Source of the DNA: JTS-AC122 sp041742635
GTDB taxonomy: Bacteria > Planctomycetota > Phycisphaerae > Phycisphaerales > UBA1924
DNA: 16,321 bases
Reading direction: 5' to 3'
Assembly (NCBI GenBank): GCA_041742635.1
Contig: JBGSIF010000053.1
Location: 1 to 16,321, forward strand
The notes beneath the pieces are model-generated. The model saw only the letters and a program-made list of their open reading frames with translations, was not told the origin of the DNA and did no database searches. The translations under genes and the position numbers were made by a program. Positions 8,096 to 14,605 of the stretch are shown one piece after another; position 1 is the first letter of the stretch, and every line of letters begins with the position of its first letter.

Positions 8096-9895
8096 TCAGC
8101 AGCCGACCGGCGGCTCAAAGAAGCACGCGATGAAGTCGAAGAAGTCCTGGCTGGTCGTGTCGCCGTCTTCGTTGAAGTCGCCCATGCCGTTGAAAAAACC
8201 GGCGACATAATCGAAGAAGTCCTGGCTGGTGAGCGAGCCATCCGTGTTCCAATCGCAGGGACACGCCGGTGTACACGGGTTGGGGTCGCAGGTGGTATCG
8301 GCACCCTGCCACGTACCGCCCGCAGCCGCGCAGGCCACCTGGGTAAGGATCTGGCAACCGGCGGGGAGGCAGCACGCGCCATTGACGGGCAGGGGCTGGC
8401 AAATGCCCGGTTCGGTGCAGGAGCGATTCAGCCCCTGCCACACGCCGCCGGCGGCGGCGCAGCCGGCTTCGGTGGTTTGCGAACACACCGTGCCGACGCA
8501 GCACGCGCTGCGCTCGCACGAATCGATCTCGCCGTCCGCGTCGGTGTCGAGCGCGGGGTTACGCAGGATGTCGCAGGCGTCGGCGATAAGGTTGGTATTG
8601 CAATCAACAATCGGATTCTGCACGATCTTGAAGACTTCGCCCGCTTGATCGCAGATGTAGATCTCGCCATAGGCGTCCTCGCCGAAGGAGGTGATCGTGC
8701 TGATGCTCAGCCCGCCGCCGGGCGCGAGTTCCGCGGTTCGGTTCACCGACGCGCCCGCGAGGGTCGTGCCGTTCCCGGCGTAGTTATTCGTGAAAATCTG
8801 CCCGGAGCAGTAGTCAGCATAAAAATACTGCCCCGTGAGGCTCGGGATCGCGCACCCGCGATACACGTACCCGCCCGTGATCGAGCAGGCCCCGCCCGCA
8901 TGGTTGTACTGAAGAATAGGATTGCGGAGCGTGGCAGCGTTGCATGTGCACCCGGTCAGCCCGGTGCATGTGTTGCCTTCCATGCAGCGCCAGCCGAAGT
9001 TGATCCCGCCTACACCCGCGGCGGACACGCTGACTTCTTCGATCACGTTCTGCCCGACGTCGGCCATGAAGAGTCGCCCATTGGCGCGGTCGAACGAGTT
9101 GCGCCAAGGATTTCGCAGCCCCGTGTGCCAGATTTCATCCGCGCCGGCCACGCCCACAAACGGGTTGGTCGCCGGGATCGTGTACAGCCGGTTCGCATCC
9201 GCGGGGAACCCATCGTCGTCGGCGTTCCCGGGGGTGTTGTCAGGGCCGTCGATGTCGATGCGGAGCATTTTGCCGAGCAGGGCGTTGATATTCTGCCCAT
9301 TGCCGTTGGGGTCGTTGGCCGAGCCGCCGTCGCCCATGCCGATGTACAGCAGACCGTCGGTGTCGCCGGGAGCGAACCCGATCCACCCGCCGTTGTGGTT
9401 GTTGAAGGGCTGCGCAATCGTCAGAACCGTGGTCGCAGAAGCCGCGTTCGCGGTGGTTGACGTGGCGAACGGTGCGTTGGCCTGGTACCGCGCGATGATG
9501 GTCGTGCCTGCGGCGTTCGTGTAGTTCACGAAGAAGTACCCATTGTTCAGAAAGTTCGGGTGGAACGCCATCCCTAGCAGCCCTTGCTCGCCGCTCGTCG
9601 AAACGCCCGTGATCGAAAGGTACGGTGCCGCGTTCAGCGTGTTGCCTGGAAGGTTCAGAATGCGGATGCGGCCCGTGGTTCCCGAACGTTGTTCAACGAT
9701 AAACGCACGGTTGTAGTCACCCGTCGGTGCCGTCACGTACAGCGGGTTCGACAGCCCGTTGGCGACACGCACGGTGTCGATCGTTTGGGCGGCAGCCTCG
9801 GGTGCGGAGCCGACTCCGCCGAGCATGGCTGCGGCCACCAACCCCGCCGCCGCGATCCGCCGCCCCAAACCAAATCGACTCTGAATATGCGTCAT
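8096..9895 (-). CDS. Secreted PQQ-type glucose/sorbosone dehydrogenase-like protein with Cys-rich repeats and C-terminal calcium-loop module
   Basis: The protein has 599 residues from the ATG at 9895, chosen because GAGGAG sits about 9 bases upstream; an ATG at 9937 would translate through that site. Residues 1-36 are a signal peptide (Arg-rich start, Ala/Leu/Gly core, AAA end). Residues about 38-427 form a glucose/sorbosone dehydrogenase propeller: EQGLLGMAFHPNF (103-115), NNHNGGWIGFAPGD (165-178), LYIGMGDGG, HTGLRNPWRNSFD (257-269), ADVGQNVIEEV (278-288), GGYVYRG (341-347). Such enzymes oxidise sugars with PQQ outside the cytoplasm; the true substrate is unknown. Then come a type-3-like DxDxDGxxDxC segment (431-460), two Cys repeats (465-499 and 508-541) and two calcium loops, DWNTDGSLTSQD and DFNEDGDTTSQD, each followed by FFD. 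The protein ends in Gly-Cys. It ends at a strong terminator and is single-gene. Confidence 0.88.
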   Translation of the reverse strand: MTHIQSRFGLGRRIAAAGLVAAAMLGGVGSAPEAAAQTIDTVRVANGLSNPLYVTAPTGDYNRAFIVEQRSGTTGRIRILNLPGNTLNAAPYLSITGVSTSGEQGLLGMAFHPNFLNNGYFFVNYTNAAGTTIIARYQANAPFATSTTANAASATTVLTIAQPFNNHNGGWIGFAPGDTDGLLYIGMGDGGSANDPNGNGQNINALLGKMLRIDIDGPDNTPGNADDDGFPADANRLYTIPATNPFVGVAGADEIWHTGLRNPWRNSFDRANGRLFMADVGQNVIEEVSVSAAGVGGINFGWRCMEGNTCTGLTGCTCNAATLRNPILQYNHAGGACSITGGYVYRGCAIPSLTGQYFYADYCSGQIFTNNYAGNGTTLAGASVNRTAELAPGGGLSISTITSFGEDAYGEIYICDQAGEVFKIVQNPIVDCNTNLIADACDILRNPALDTDADGEIDSCERSACCVGTVCSQTTEAGCAAAGGVWQGLNRSCTEPGICQPLPVNGACCLPAGCQILTQVACAAAGGTWQGADTTCDPNPCTPACPCDWNTDGSLTSQDFFDYVAGFFNGMGDFNEDGDTTSQDFFDFIACFFEPPVGC

Positions 9896-9945
9896 GTGCG
9901 TGTGCTCCTCGTGGGTATGCGTGTGTGCCACTAACAAAAAACGAT

Positions 9946-9961
9946 CGGATCAGATGATCCG
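9946..9961. promoter_or_regulatory. Perfect palindrome CGGATCA-GA-TGATCCG, possible operator
   Basis: Two 7-base arms (9946-9952 and 9955-9961) with a 2-base centre lie in the leader region of the sugar dehydrogenase gene. In the minus-strand transcript the inner part can also form a 6-bp hairpin with a 4-base loop; a run of six U follows 4 bases later (9941-9936). It may be a repressor site over the transcription start or a weak attenuator. Confidence 0.4.
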
Positions 9962-9965
9962 GTCA

Positions 9966-9995
9966 ATACTACAGCGTTGACATAGCCGTGTCCAA
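9966..9995 (-). promoter_or_regulatory. Candidate promoter of the sugar dehydrogenase gene
   Basis: On the minus strand TTGGAC (9995-9990), an 18-base spacer and TAGTAT (9971-9966) resemble a sigma-70 promoter. An equally weak alternative farther upstream is TTGGTC (10055-10050), 17 bases, CATACT (10032-10027). Either would serve the gene starting at 9895. The choice cannot be made from sequence alone. Confidence 0.25.
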
Positions 9996-10014
9996 ACATT
10001 CGACGAATGGACAC
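9988..10014. promoter_or_regulatory. Nested inverted repeat, possible operator
   Basis: GTGTCCA (9988-9994) and TGGACAC (10008-10014) are perfect inverted arms 13 bases apart. Between and partly overlapping them is a second perfect dyad, CATTCG-A-CGAATG (9997-10009). The element overlaps the -35 box of one candidate dehydrogenase promoter and lies in the divergent region shared with the plus-strand gene at 10196. A dimeric regulator could bind here. Confidence 0.4.
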
Positions 10015-10110
10015 CCGCGGATGCCAAGTATGCCACGGATATCTGGATCGACCAATAATCTACTTCCCATAAGCGACTAGATTTGCAAGTTTGTTTGAAT
10101 CGTGTTAGTG

Positions 10111-10139
10111 TTGTCGCTCCGTCTGGGATTTGGTATTAT
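10111..10139 (+). promoter_or_regulatory. Promoter for the exported coiled-coil gene
   Basis: TTGTCG (10111-10116), a 17-base spacer and TATTAT (10134-10139) match the sigma-70 consensus at 4 and 5 of 6 positions with ideal spacing. The predicted start of transcription near 10146 gives a leader of about 50 bases before the ATG at 10196. The surrounding DNA is unusually AT-rich for this window. Confidence 0.5.
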
Positions 10140-10195
10140 GCCAAACCGGCCGGCGCGGCTGGCCAAATGTACTCGTTCTGAGGGAGGCTTTCATC

Positions 10196-11113
10196 ATGCT
10201 TCGTCGTCTTCGTCCGTCTGTGTTGTGCTCCATCGCGGCGGTTGTTTTCGCCCCCACGATGCTCGCCACAGGTCCGCTTTCGACCGAGACCGAATCCGAG
10301 TCAATCGCATGGATGCTGGAACTCGGGCCGGACCTTTCCAGTTCGCTGGGGCTTGAAATCACGGACGACGCGGCCGCACAAGCACTCGAACTCTTTGAAA
10401 TCGATAAGTTCGACGAGGCCATCAAGACACTCGACGATATCACGCTCGACCGCGTGAATAAGGATCAAGAACGCAACCGCGAACTCAAACTCATGGCCGG
10501 TATCCTGACCGCTCGGTCGGGCACTAAAAACTGCCTCGTGAAAGCCAACCAGCGTTTCAGTGCAGCGAAAAGCGGAACCGACAAACGCGGCACAGCTTTG
10601 AAAGCCGCCGTGGCGCAAACTGCCGCCGTCCAATCGCCTAAAGACGGCACGGACGGAGTTCCCAAACTCAAATCAAAAGAGCAATGGCTGGCGGCGATCG
10701 ACCTCGCACGCGAGTTCTACAACAAACAACTCGAAAAAGAGCAGACCAAGTTCGGGCCAAAGATCAGCGGATGCAAGTTCAATGAAACCGAAACGGTAGC
10801 GAAGACCTGCGGCGAGAAGATGGAGCACATCAACATCATCCGTCATCAACCCGAGAAGAACCGCGAGATCGCCAAAAAGTACACCACTACCCTCCGCGAA
10901 ACCCGGCGCTCCATCGACCTCAAAGTCAGAGAACTCCGGGGCGAGATCCGGTCACTGGAAATCGAGATCGCCGGGATCCAAGGAAGCAACGCCGCTATGG
11001 AGTCCAAGCGGCGGCAACTCAATAAAAAAATAACGTCCAAAGAAAAAGAGATCATCGAAGCCGACAAGGCAAGCGCCTTCCTTGCCACCGAAATCACCAA
11101 GTTTTCAAATTAG
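10196..11113 (+). CDS. Exported coiled-coil protein of unknown function
   Basis: The protein has 305 residues from the ATG at 10196, preceded by GGGAGG 8-9 bases upstream; the frame is open farther upstream, but that part lies before the ribosome-binding site. Residues 1-26 look like a signal peptide (MLRRLRPSVL, then a hydrophobic Ala/Val core). Residues about 58-85 (AAAQALELFEIDKFDEAIKTLDDI) resemble a single TPR-type helical hairpin. The rest is highly charged and helical, with a long C-terminal coiled coil from about 222 to 300 (ELRGEIRSLEIEIAGI and further heptads). Three Cys (113, 193, 205) lie in the middle. No enzymatic motif is seen. The pilin-like gene starts 88 bases downstream on the same strand, so the two may be co-transcribed and act together in the envelope. 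I do not recognise the family. Confidence 0.75.
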   Translation: MLRRLRPSVLCSIAAVVFAPTMLATGPLSTETESESIAWMLELGPDLSSSLGLEITDDAAAQALELFEIDKFDEAIKTLDDITLDRVNKDQERNRELKLMAGILTARSGTKNCLVKANQRFSAAKSGTDKRGTALKAAVAQTAAVQSPKDGTDGVPKLKSKEQWLAAIDLAREFYNKQLEKEQTKFGPKISGCKFNETETVAKTCGEKMEHINIIRHQPEKNREIAKKYTTTLRETRRSIDLKVRELRGEIRSLEIEIAGIQGSNAAMESKRRQLNKKITSKEKEIIEADKASAFLATEITKFSN

Positions 11114-11201
11114 CCGATCTGGCGGTGCAACTTGGGCAGTGCGAATCCGTACTACTTTTCATCCTTATCGGGGCGGGCTGCGCGCTGCAAAGGGGACCGG
11201 C

Positions 11202-12290
11202 ATGAACATCAAATCAATCCGTCGCGGCTTCACCGTCGTCGAACTCCTCGCTCTCGTCGGGGTCATCGGTGTCGGCGCCTCCGTGGCAAGCGTCTCGATG
11301 GGGCTTGGCTCCATCCGAACAAACACACCCGCCACGGCATCACCCTCAACACCGTCGCAGCCCGAAGACGCCACCGACAAAAAAATCGAAGCCATCCGAA
11401 AACAACTCGACACCATGCGCAAGCAGATCGACGGGATCGAATCCGAACTTGACGGTTTGCAAGCCCAGAACGAGAAGCCCGCTGGCCTGCTCAGCGCCCT
11501 CGGCAAGGCCCGCGCCTCCGCGCGGCAGTTGAAAGACGCCACCCAGGTCAGGGGCATCCAGCAATCCTTCATCATCTGGGCGAATCAAAATCAAGGGCAG
11601 TACCCACTCCCGTCCAAAGTGGACAAAGCGGGCGAAACGGTCGCTGGCGACGCCGCCGCGAAGGACACGACCGCAAACATCTTCTCGATGCTGGTGTACA
11701 ACGGTTATGTCTCCCCCGAGATCTGCATCAGCCCCGCCGAAGCGAATCCCAACATCAAAGTCTGTGACAACTACGAGTTCGATCAGCCCAAGACCGCGGT
11801 CAAGCCCGCCATGGCTCTTTGGGATCCAGCCTTTTCCGCCGATTTCGCCAACGGCAAGACCGGGAATGTGAGTTACGGGCACATCCAACCCTTCGGCGGC
11901 CGTACCAAGTTGTGGGCGGATACCTTCAACGCCGCCGAGCCGGTCATCGGAAACCGTGGTCCCCAGATTCAAAGCGTGACTCGCAACCCCCAAGGCTCGC
12001 TCGTTCTCAAATCCCAAATCCCCGACAGCATCACCTACCTCATCCACGGCGACCGCGAATCATGGCAGGGCAACCTCGCTTACAACGACGGGCACGTCGC
12101 GTTTGAAACCACACTCGTCGGCGACATCGATAACGGTTGGCCCGCATATGTCAACAAGGAAGACAAACGCACCCCCGACGTCTTCTTCTTCGATGAACAA
12201 GACGCCAAAGAACCTTCCACCAACATCTACATCGGCATCTTCACCAAGTCCGGCAAAGCGCTCGAAGACTGGACCGCGATCTGGGATTGA
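11202..12290 (+). CDS. Pilin-like protein with prepilin cleavage/methylation motif and coiled coil
   Basis: The protein has 362 residues from the ATG at 11202, with AAGGGGA upstream. The first residues MNIKSIRRG|FTVVELLALVGVIGVG form a classic type III signal: cleavage after Gly9, methylated Phe10, Glu at mature position 5, then a hydrophobic helix. Prepilin peptidase would process it for a type IV pilus, type II secretion pseudopilus or related planctomycete fibre. A Thr/Pro-rich linker (40-55) is followed by a coiled coil (about 57-92, KKIEAIRKQLDTMRKQIDGIE) and then the segment ARQLKDATQVRGIQQSF IIWANQNQGQYPLPS typical of planctomycete pilin-like proteins. Near the C-terminus, an HGDRESWQG…YNDGHVAFE stretch (282-302) resembles the H-x-DG region of these families. 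No pilus assembly ATPase or prepilin peptidase is in the window. The coiled-coil insert is unusual for a pilin. Confidence 0.88.
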   Translation: MNIKSIRRGFTVVELLALVGVIGVGASVASVSMGLGSIRTNTPATASPSTPSQPEDATDKKIEAIRKQLDTMRKQIDGIESELDGLQAQNEKPAGLLSALGKARASARQLKDATQVRGIQQSFIIWANQNQGQYPLPSKVDKAGETVAGDAAAKDTTANIFSMLVYNGYVSPEICISPAEANPNIKVCDNYEFDQPKTAVKPAMALWDPAFSADFANGKTGNVSYGHIQPFGGRTKLWADTFNAAEPVIGNRGPQIQSVTRNPQGSLVLKSQIPDSITYLIHGDRESWQGNLAYNDGHVAFETTLVGDIDNGWPAYVNKEDKRTPDVFFFDEQDAKEPSTNIYIGIFTKSGKALEDWTAIWD

Positions 12291-12352
12291 CCTCCCCAGC
12301 GGCCCTATTGGGGCGGTTGGTCCGATCGTTCCATCGTGCCGATGATTGAGGC

Positions 12353-14092
12353 ATGGATGCACCCCAGTCAACCCCCCCACCATCCGCCTCGGCATGGACC
12401 TCCCGGCCGCTGCACCCCGGCGTGCCGACCGTTCCCCTACGCCCATCGGTACTTACGAACGATCGGCCCGCACGTGTTCCCTTCTGGCTTTACGTCGTCG
12501 TGCTGTTGATATTTGCCGGCACGGTGCTGATGCAGCGCCCCGTACCCATGGACCCCAAGCAACTCGCAGACCTGAAGTCCGGCGAGATCGTGCGTCCTGA
12601 GTCGTTCTCCATCGATTCACTACTCGGCAAGTTGATGCTCTTCGTCCGCGGAACGGGATCTCCACCTGTACCGACCGGCGTATCGACCTCGACTCCCTCG
12701 GCAGACGACTTGCCGGGGATGATCCTCAAAAGCGTCGATGATCAAGCGGCGGCGACCGAACTCGCCCAAGACCTTTTTCGTGCCGCCGTGTTGGCCGGTG
12801 AGTTCAAAGGCTTCGCCGAGATGAAATCTCGGCTCGATGCGCTCACACCCAAACTCTCGCCTACATCCGACCTTCATCAAGACTCGGCGACCGTCACCGC
12901 CCTCTACGCCATCGCCACCGATCGTGCGCTGCGCGGTACCTCTGGCATCTCACCCCCTCCGCACCAGCCCGGCGCCAACGGCACCTCTCTCATCATGCCG
13001 TCCGATGCTGATGTACAAGCACTGATTGATCGTCACGGCTGGGTCGGCAAACTCGCCGCGACCGCGCCGCAGGCCTGGGATACCTCGACTTCATCGCCCG
13101 CACCGGCAACGCCATCATCCGCTTCATCGGCATCAATTGCCTCTCCCCTTGGGACTCCCCCTCCCACTGCCGCTCTCACCGACTTCCGTAGCATCTCCGC
13201 CTCTCACGGCACCGCACTCATGGTCGTCTTCACCGTCTTCGGCGGCGTCGTGCTGCTCTCGCTCTTCACAGGGTTCGTTCTGCTCATCACCGGGGTCGTA
13301 CTCGCCGCCAGCGGGAAACTCCCGCGCTGGCCCACGCCCTGGCGCGACGATTACCCCGAACTCTCGCCCGCGCTGCGCAGCGGGCGCGTCTGGCTGGAAA
13401 CGTTTGGGCTGTTTATCGCCGGGTTCCTCGCGCTGCTCCTCCTCCGCGACCTCATGCCCTATCAGCAACTCGGGATCGATCCCCTCTGGTTCGTCCTCCT
13501 CTCCCAGTGGGTGCTTGTCCTTGTGCTCTTCTGGCCCGTCGTTCGTGGGATGCCTTGGCGTATGTTCCGCGCCCTCGTCGGCTGGCACCGCGGACGCGGC
13601 CTCCCCCACGAAATCGGCTTCGGCTTCCTGGCCTATCTCGCCACGTTGCCTGTGTACGTCTTCTGCGCGCTGCTTGTCGTGCTCCTCATGCTGCTCTACG
13701 AAGCCATCAGCGGCCACACGCCCGCACCGCCCTCCACAGACCGCCTCACCGGGCTTGCCTCCGGCGGCCCGCTCCAACTCGCCATGGTCGTCCTCCTCGC
13801 TTCCGTCTGGGCACCACTCGTCGAGGAAACTATCTTCCGCGGGTGCGTCTACCGCTTCCTGCGCGGCAAGGCGGGCAGCGTCGTCGCCGCCGTCTTGTCT
13901 TCGCTCGCCTTCGCAGCGATGCACGGGTATATGTTCCAGCAACTCATGCTCGTCGGCGTGCTGGGCGCGGCGTTTGCCCTCATGCGAGCACACCGCGGCT
14001 CGCTCATCCCCTGCATGTTCGCCCATTGTTTGCACAACACCGTCGTCTTCACCCTCCTCGCCCTCGTCGTAGGTTTCGGGAGCGATGTCTGA
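12353..14092 (+). CDS. CPBP family intramembrane metalloprotease with long N-terminal extension
   Basis: This 579-residue membrane protein has a C-terminal CPBP (CAAX protease/bacteriocin-processing) domain with its three motifs: EETIFR at 491-496, His524 in AAMHGYM, and HCLHN at 558-562. These residues bind the metal and cleave within the membrane in characterised members; in bacteria the substrates are mostly unknown. A first membrane span lies at about 43-60. It is followed by some 220 soluble residues ending in a Ser/Ala/Pro-rich low-complexity linker, and then several spans from about 286 onward. CPBP proteins are usually 200-300 residues, so the extension of about 280 residues is notable. 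An in-frame stop at 12347 sets the ATG at 12353 as the first possible start. A GAGG lies only one base before it, so initiation may be weak. Neighbouring genes give no clue to the substrate. Confidence 0.9.
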   Translation: MDAPQSTPPPSASAWTSRPLHPGVPTVPLRPSVLTNDRPARVPFWLYVVVLLIFAGTVLMQRPVPMDPKQLADLKSGEIVRPESFSIDSLLGKLMLFVRGTGSPPVPTGVSTSTPSADDLPGMILKSVDDQAAATELAQDLFRAAVLAGEFKGFAEMKSRLDALTPKLSPTSDLHQDSATVTALYAIATDRALRGTSGISPPPHQPGANGTSLIMPSDADVQALIDRHGWVGKLAATAPQAWDTSTSSPAPATPSSASSASIASPLGTPPPTAALTDFRSISASHGTALMVVFTVFGGVVLLSLFTGFVLLITGVVLAASGKLPRWPTPWRDDYPELSPALRSGRVWLETFGLFIAGFLALLLLRDLMPYQQLGIDPLWFVLLSQWVLVLVLFWPVVRGMPWRMFRALVGWHRGRGLPHEIGFGFLAYLATLPVYVFCALLVVLLMLLYEAISGHTPAPPSTDRLTGLASGGPLQLAMVVLLASVWAPLVEETIFRGCVYRFLRGKAGSVVAAVLSSLAFAAMHGYMFQQLMLVGVLGAAFALMRAHRGSLIPCMFAHCLHNTVVFTLLALVVGFGSDV

Positions 14093-14166
14093 CGTCCGTT
14101 TGCCCACCGCCACGCTCAGACTCGGCTCGATTCCTGAACCACCGCCCGCCTACGCTAATACCGCAC

Positions 14167-14571
14167 ATGCTGAACTCTTCACTCACCCTCGCCCTCGACA
14201 CCGCCGCCTATATCCCGGTGATGATCCTCATCACCATGGCGATCAGTTTCGGGCTGATCAACGTCGTCGGCTCACGCCTGATCGGCCCCCGGCGCGACGG
14301 CGCGACCAAGTCCGGCACCTACGAGTCCGGCATGAACCCCATCGGCACCGCGCGCAAACGCTTCAACGTCCGCTTCTATTTGATCGCCATGGTCTTTCTC
14401 GTCTTTGACATCGAGATCATTTTCCTTTACCCATGGGCGACCACGTTCGGCAACCTGGAGCAGGGGACGCAGACCGCCGCCATCTGGTTCGCTCGCATCC
14501 TCTTCTTCCTGTTCACCAGCGTTGTGGCGTACATCTACGCCTACCGCAAGGGCGTTTTCCGCTTTGATTGA
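14167..14571 (+). CDS. nuoA: NADH-quinone oxidoreductase subunit A
   Basis: This 134-residue membrane subunit belongs to respiratory complex I, which couples NADH oxidation and quinone reduction to ion pumping. Three membrane spans are visible, at about 13-36, 70-90 and 105-126. The conserved loop YESGMNPIGTARKRFNVRFY (52-71) and FDIEIIFLYPW (80-90), with its acidic pair Asp81/Glu83, identify NuoA. Length is normal. No Shine-Dalgarno sequence precedes the ATG; a -10-like TAATAC lies only 5 bases upstream, so a nearly leaderless message is possible. The open frame extends far upstream, but that part is only a shadow of the CPBP gene. Downstream is a convergent gene rather than nuoB, so the subunit is separated from the rest of complex I. 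Confidence 0.95.
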   Translation: MLNSSLTLALDTAAYIPVMILITMAISFGLINVVGSRLIGPRRDGATKSGTYESGMNPIGTARKRFNVRFYLIAMVFLVFDIEIIFLYPWATTFGNLEQGTQTAAIWFARILFFLFTSVVAYIYAYRKGVFRFD

Positions 14572-14605
14572 ACGGCCGATCACCGCGCATCGATCGCCCC
14601 TCGTT

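Noticed and set aside
7856..9460. Open frame of 534 codons on the plus strand
   Set aside because: It is antisense to the sugar dehydrogenase and has the Arg/Ala/Val-rich, low-information composition of a GC-rich shadow frame. The minus-strand protein has clear domains, a signal peptide and a terminator.
9896..9937. His/Thr-rich N-terminal extension of the dehydrogenase (start at 9937)
   Set aside because: The extension is translated through the ribosome-binding site GAGGAG and would place a polar His-rich stretch before a good signal peptide. The ATG at 9895 is preferred.
12295..12320. CCCCA/TGGGG inverted repeat after the pilin-like gene as a terminator
   Set aside because: The stem is only 5 bp with a 10-base loop and no following T run, so it is too weak to call.
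13026..14072. Plus-strand frame of 348 codons overlapping the CPBP gene
   Set aside because: It is a Ser/Pro/Arg-rich out-of-frame reading of the protease gene, whose own frame contains all three catalytic motifs.
13133..14113. Minus-strand frame of 326 codons
   Set aside because: It is antisense to the CPBP protease with highly skewed Glu/Asp/Gly composition, a mirror of the Leu/Val/Pro codons on the other strand.
13507..14166. Upstream extension of the nuoA frame
   Set aside because: The extension overlaps the CPBP gene in another frame and is Arg/Pro-rich. NuoA similarity begins at the ATG at 14167, and the family length is about 120-140 residues.
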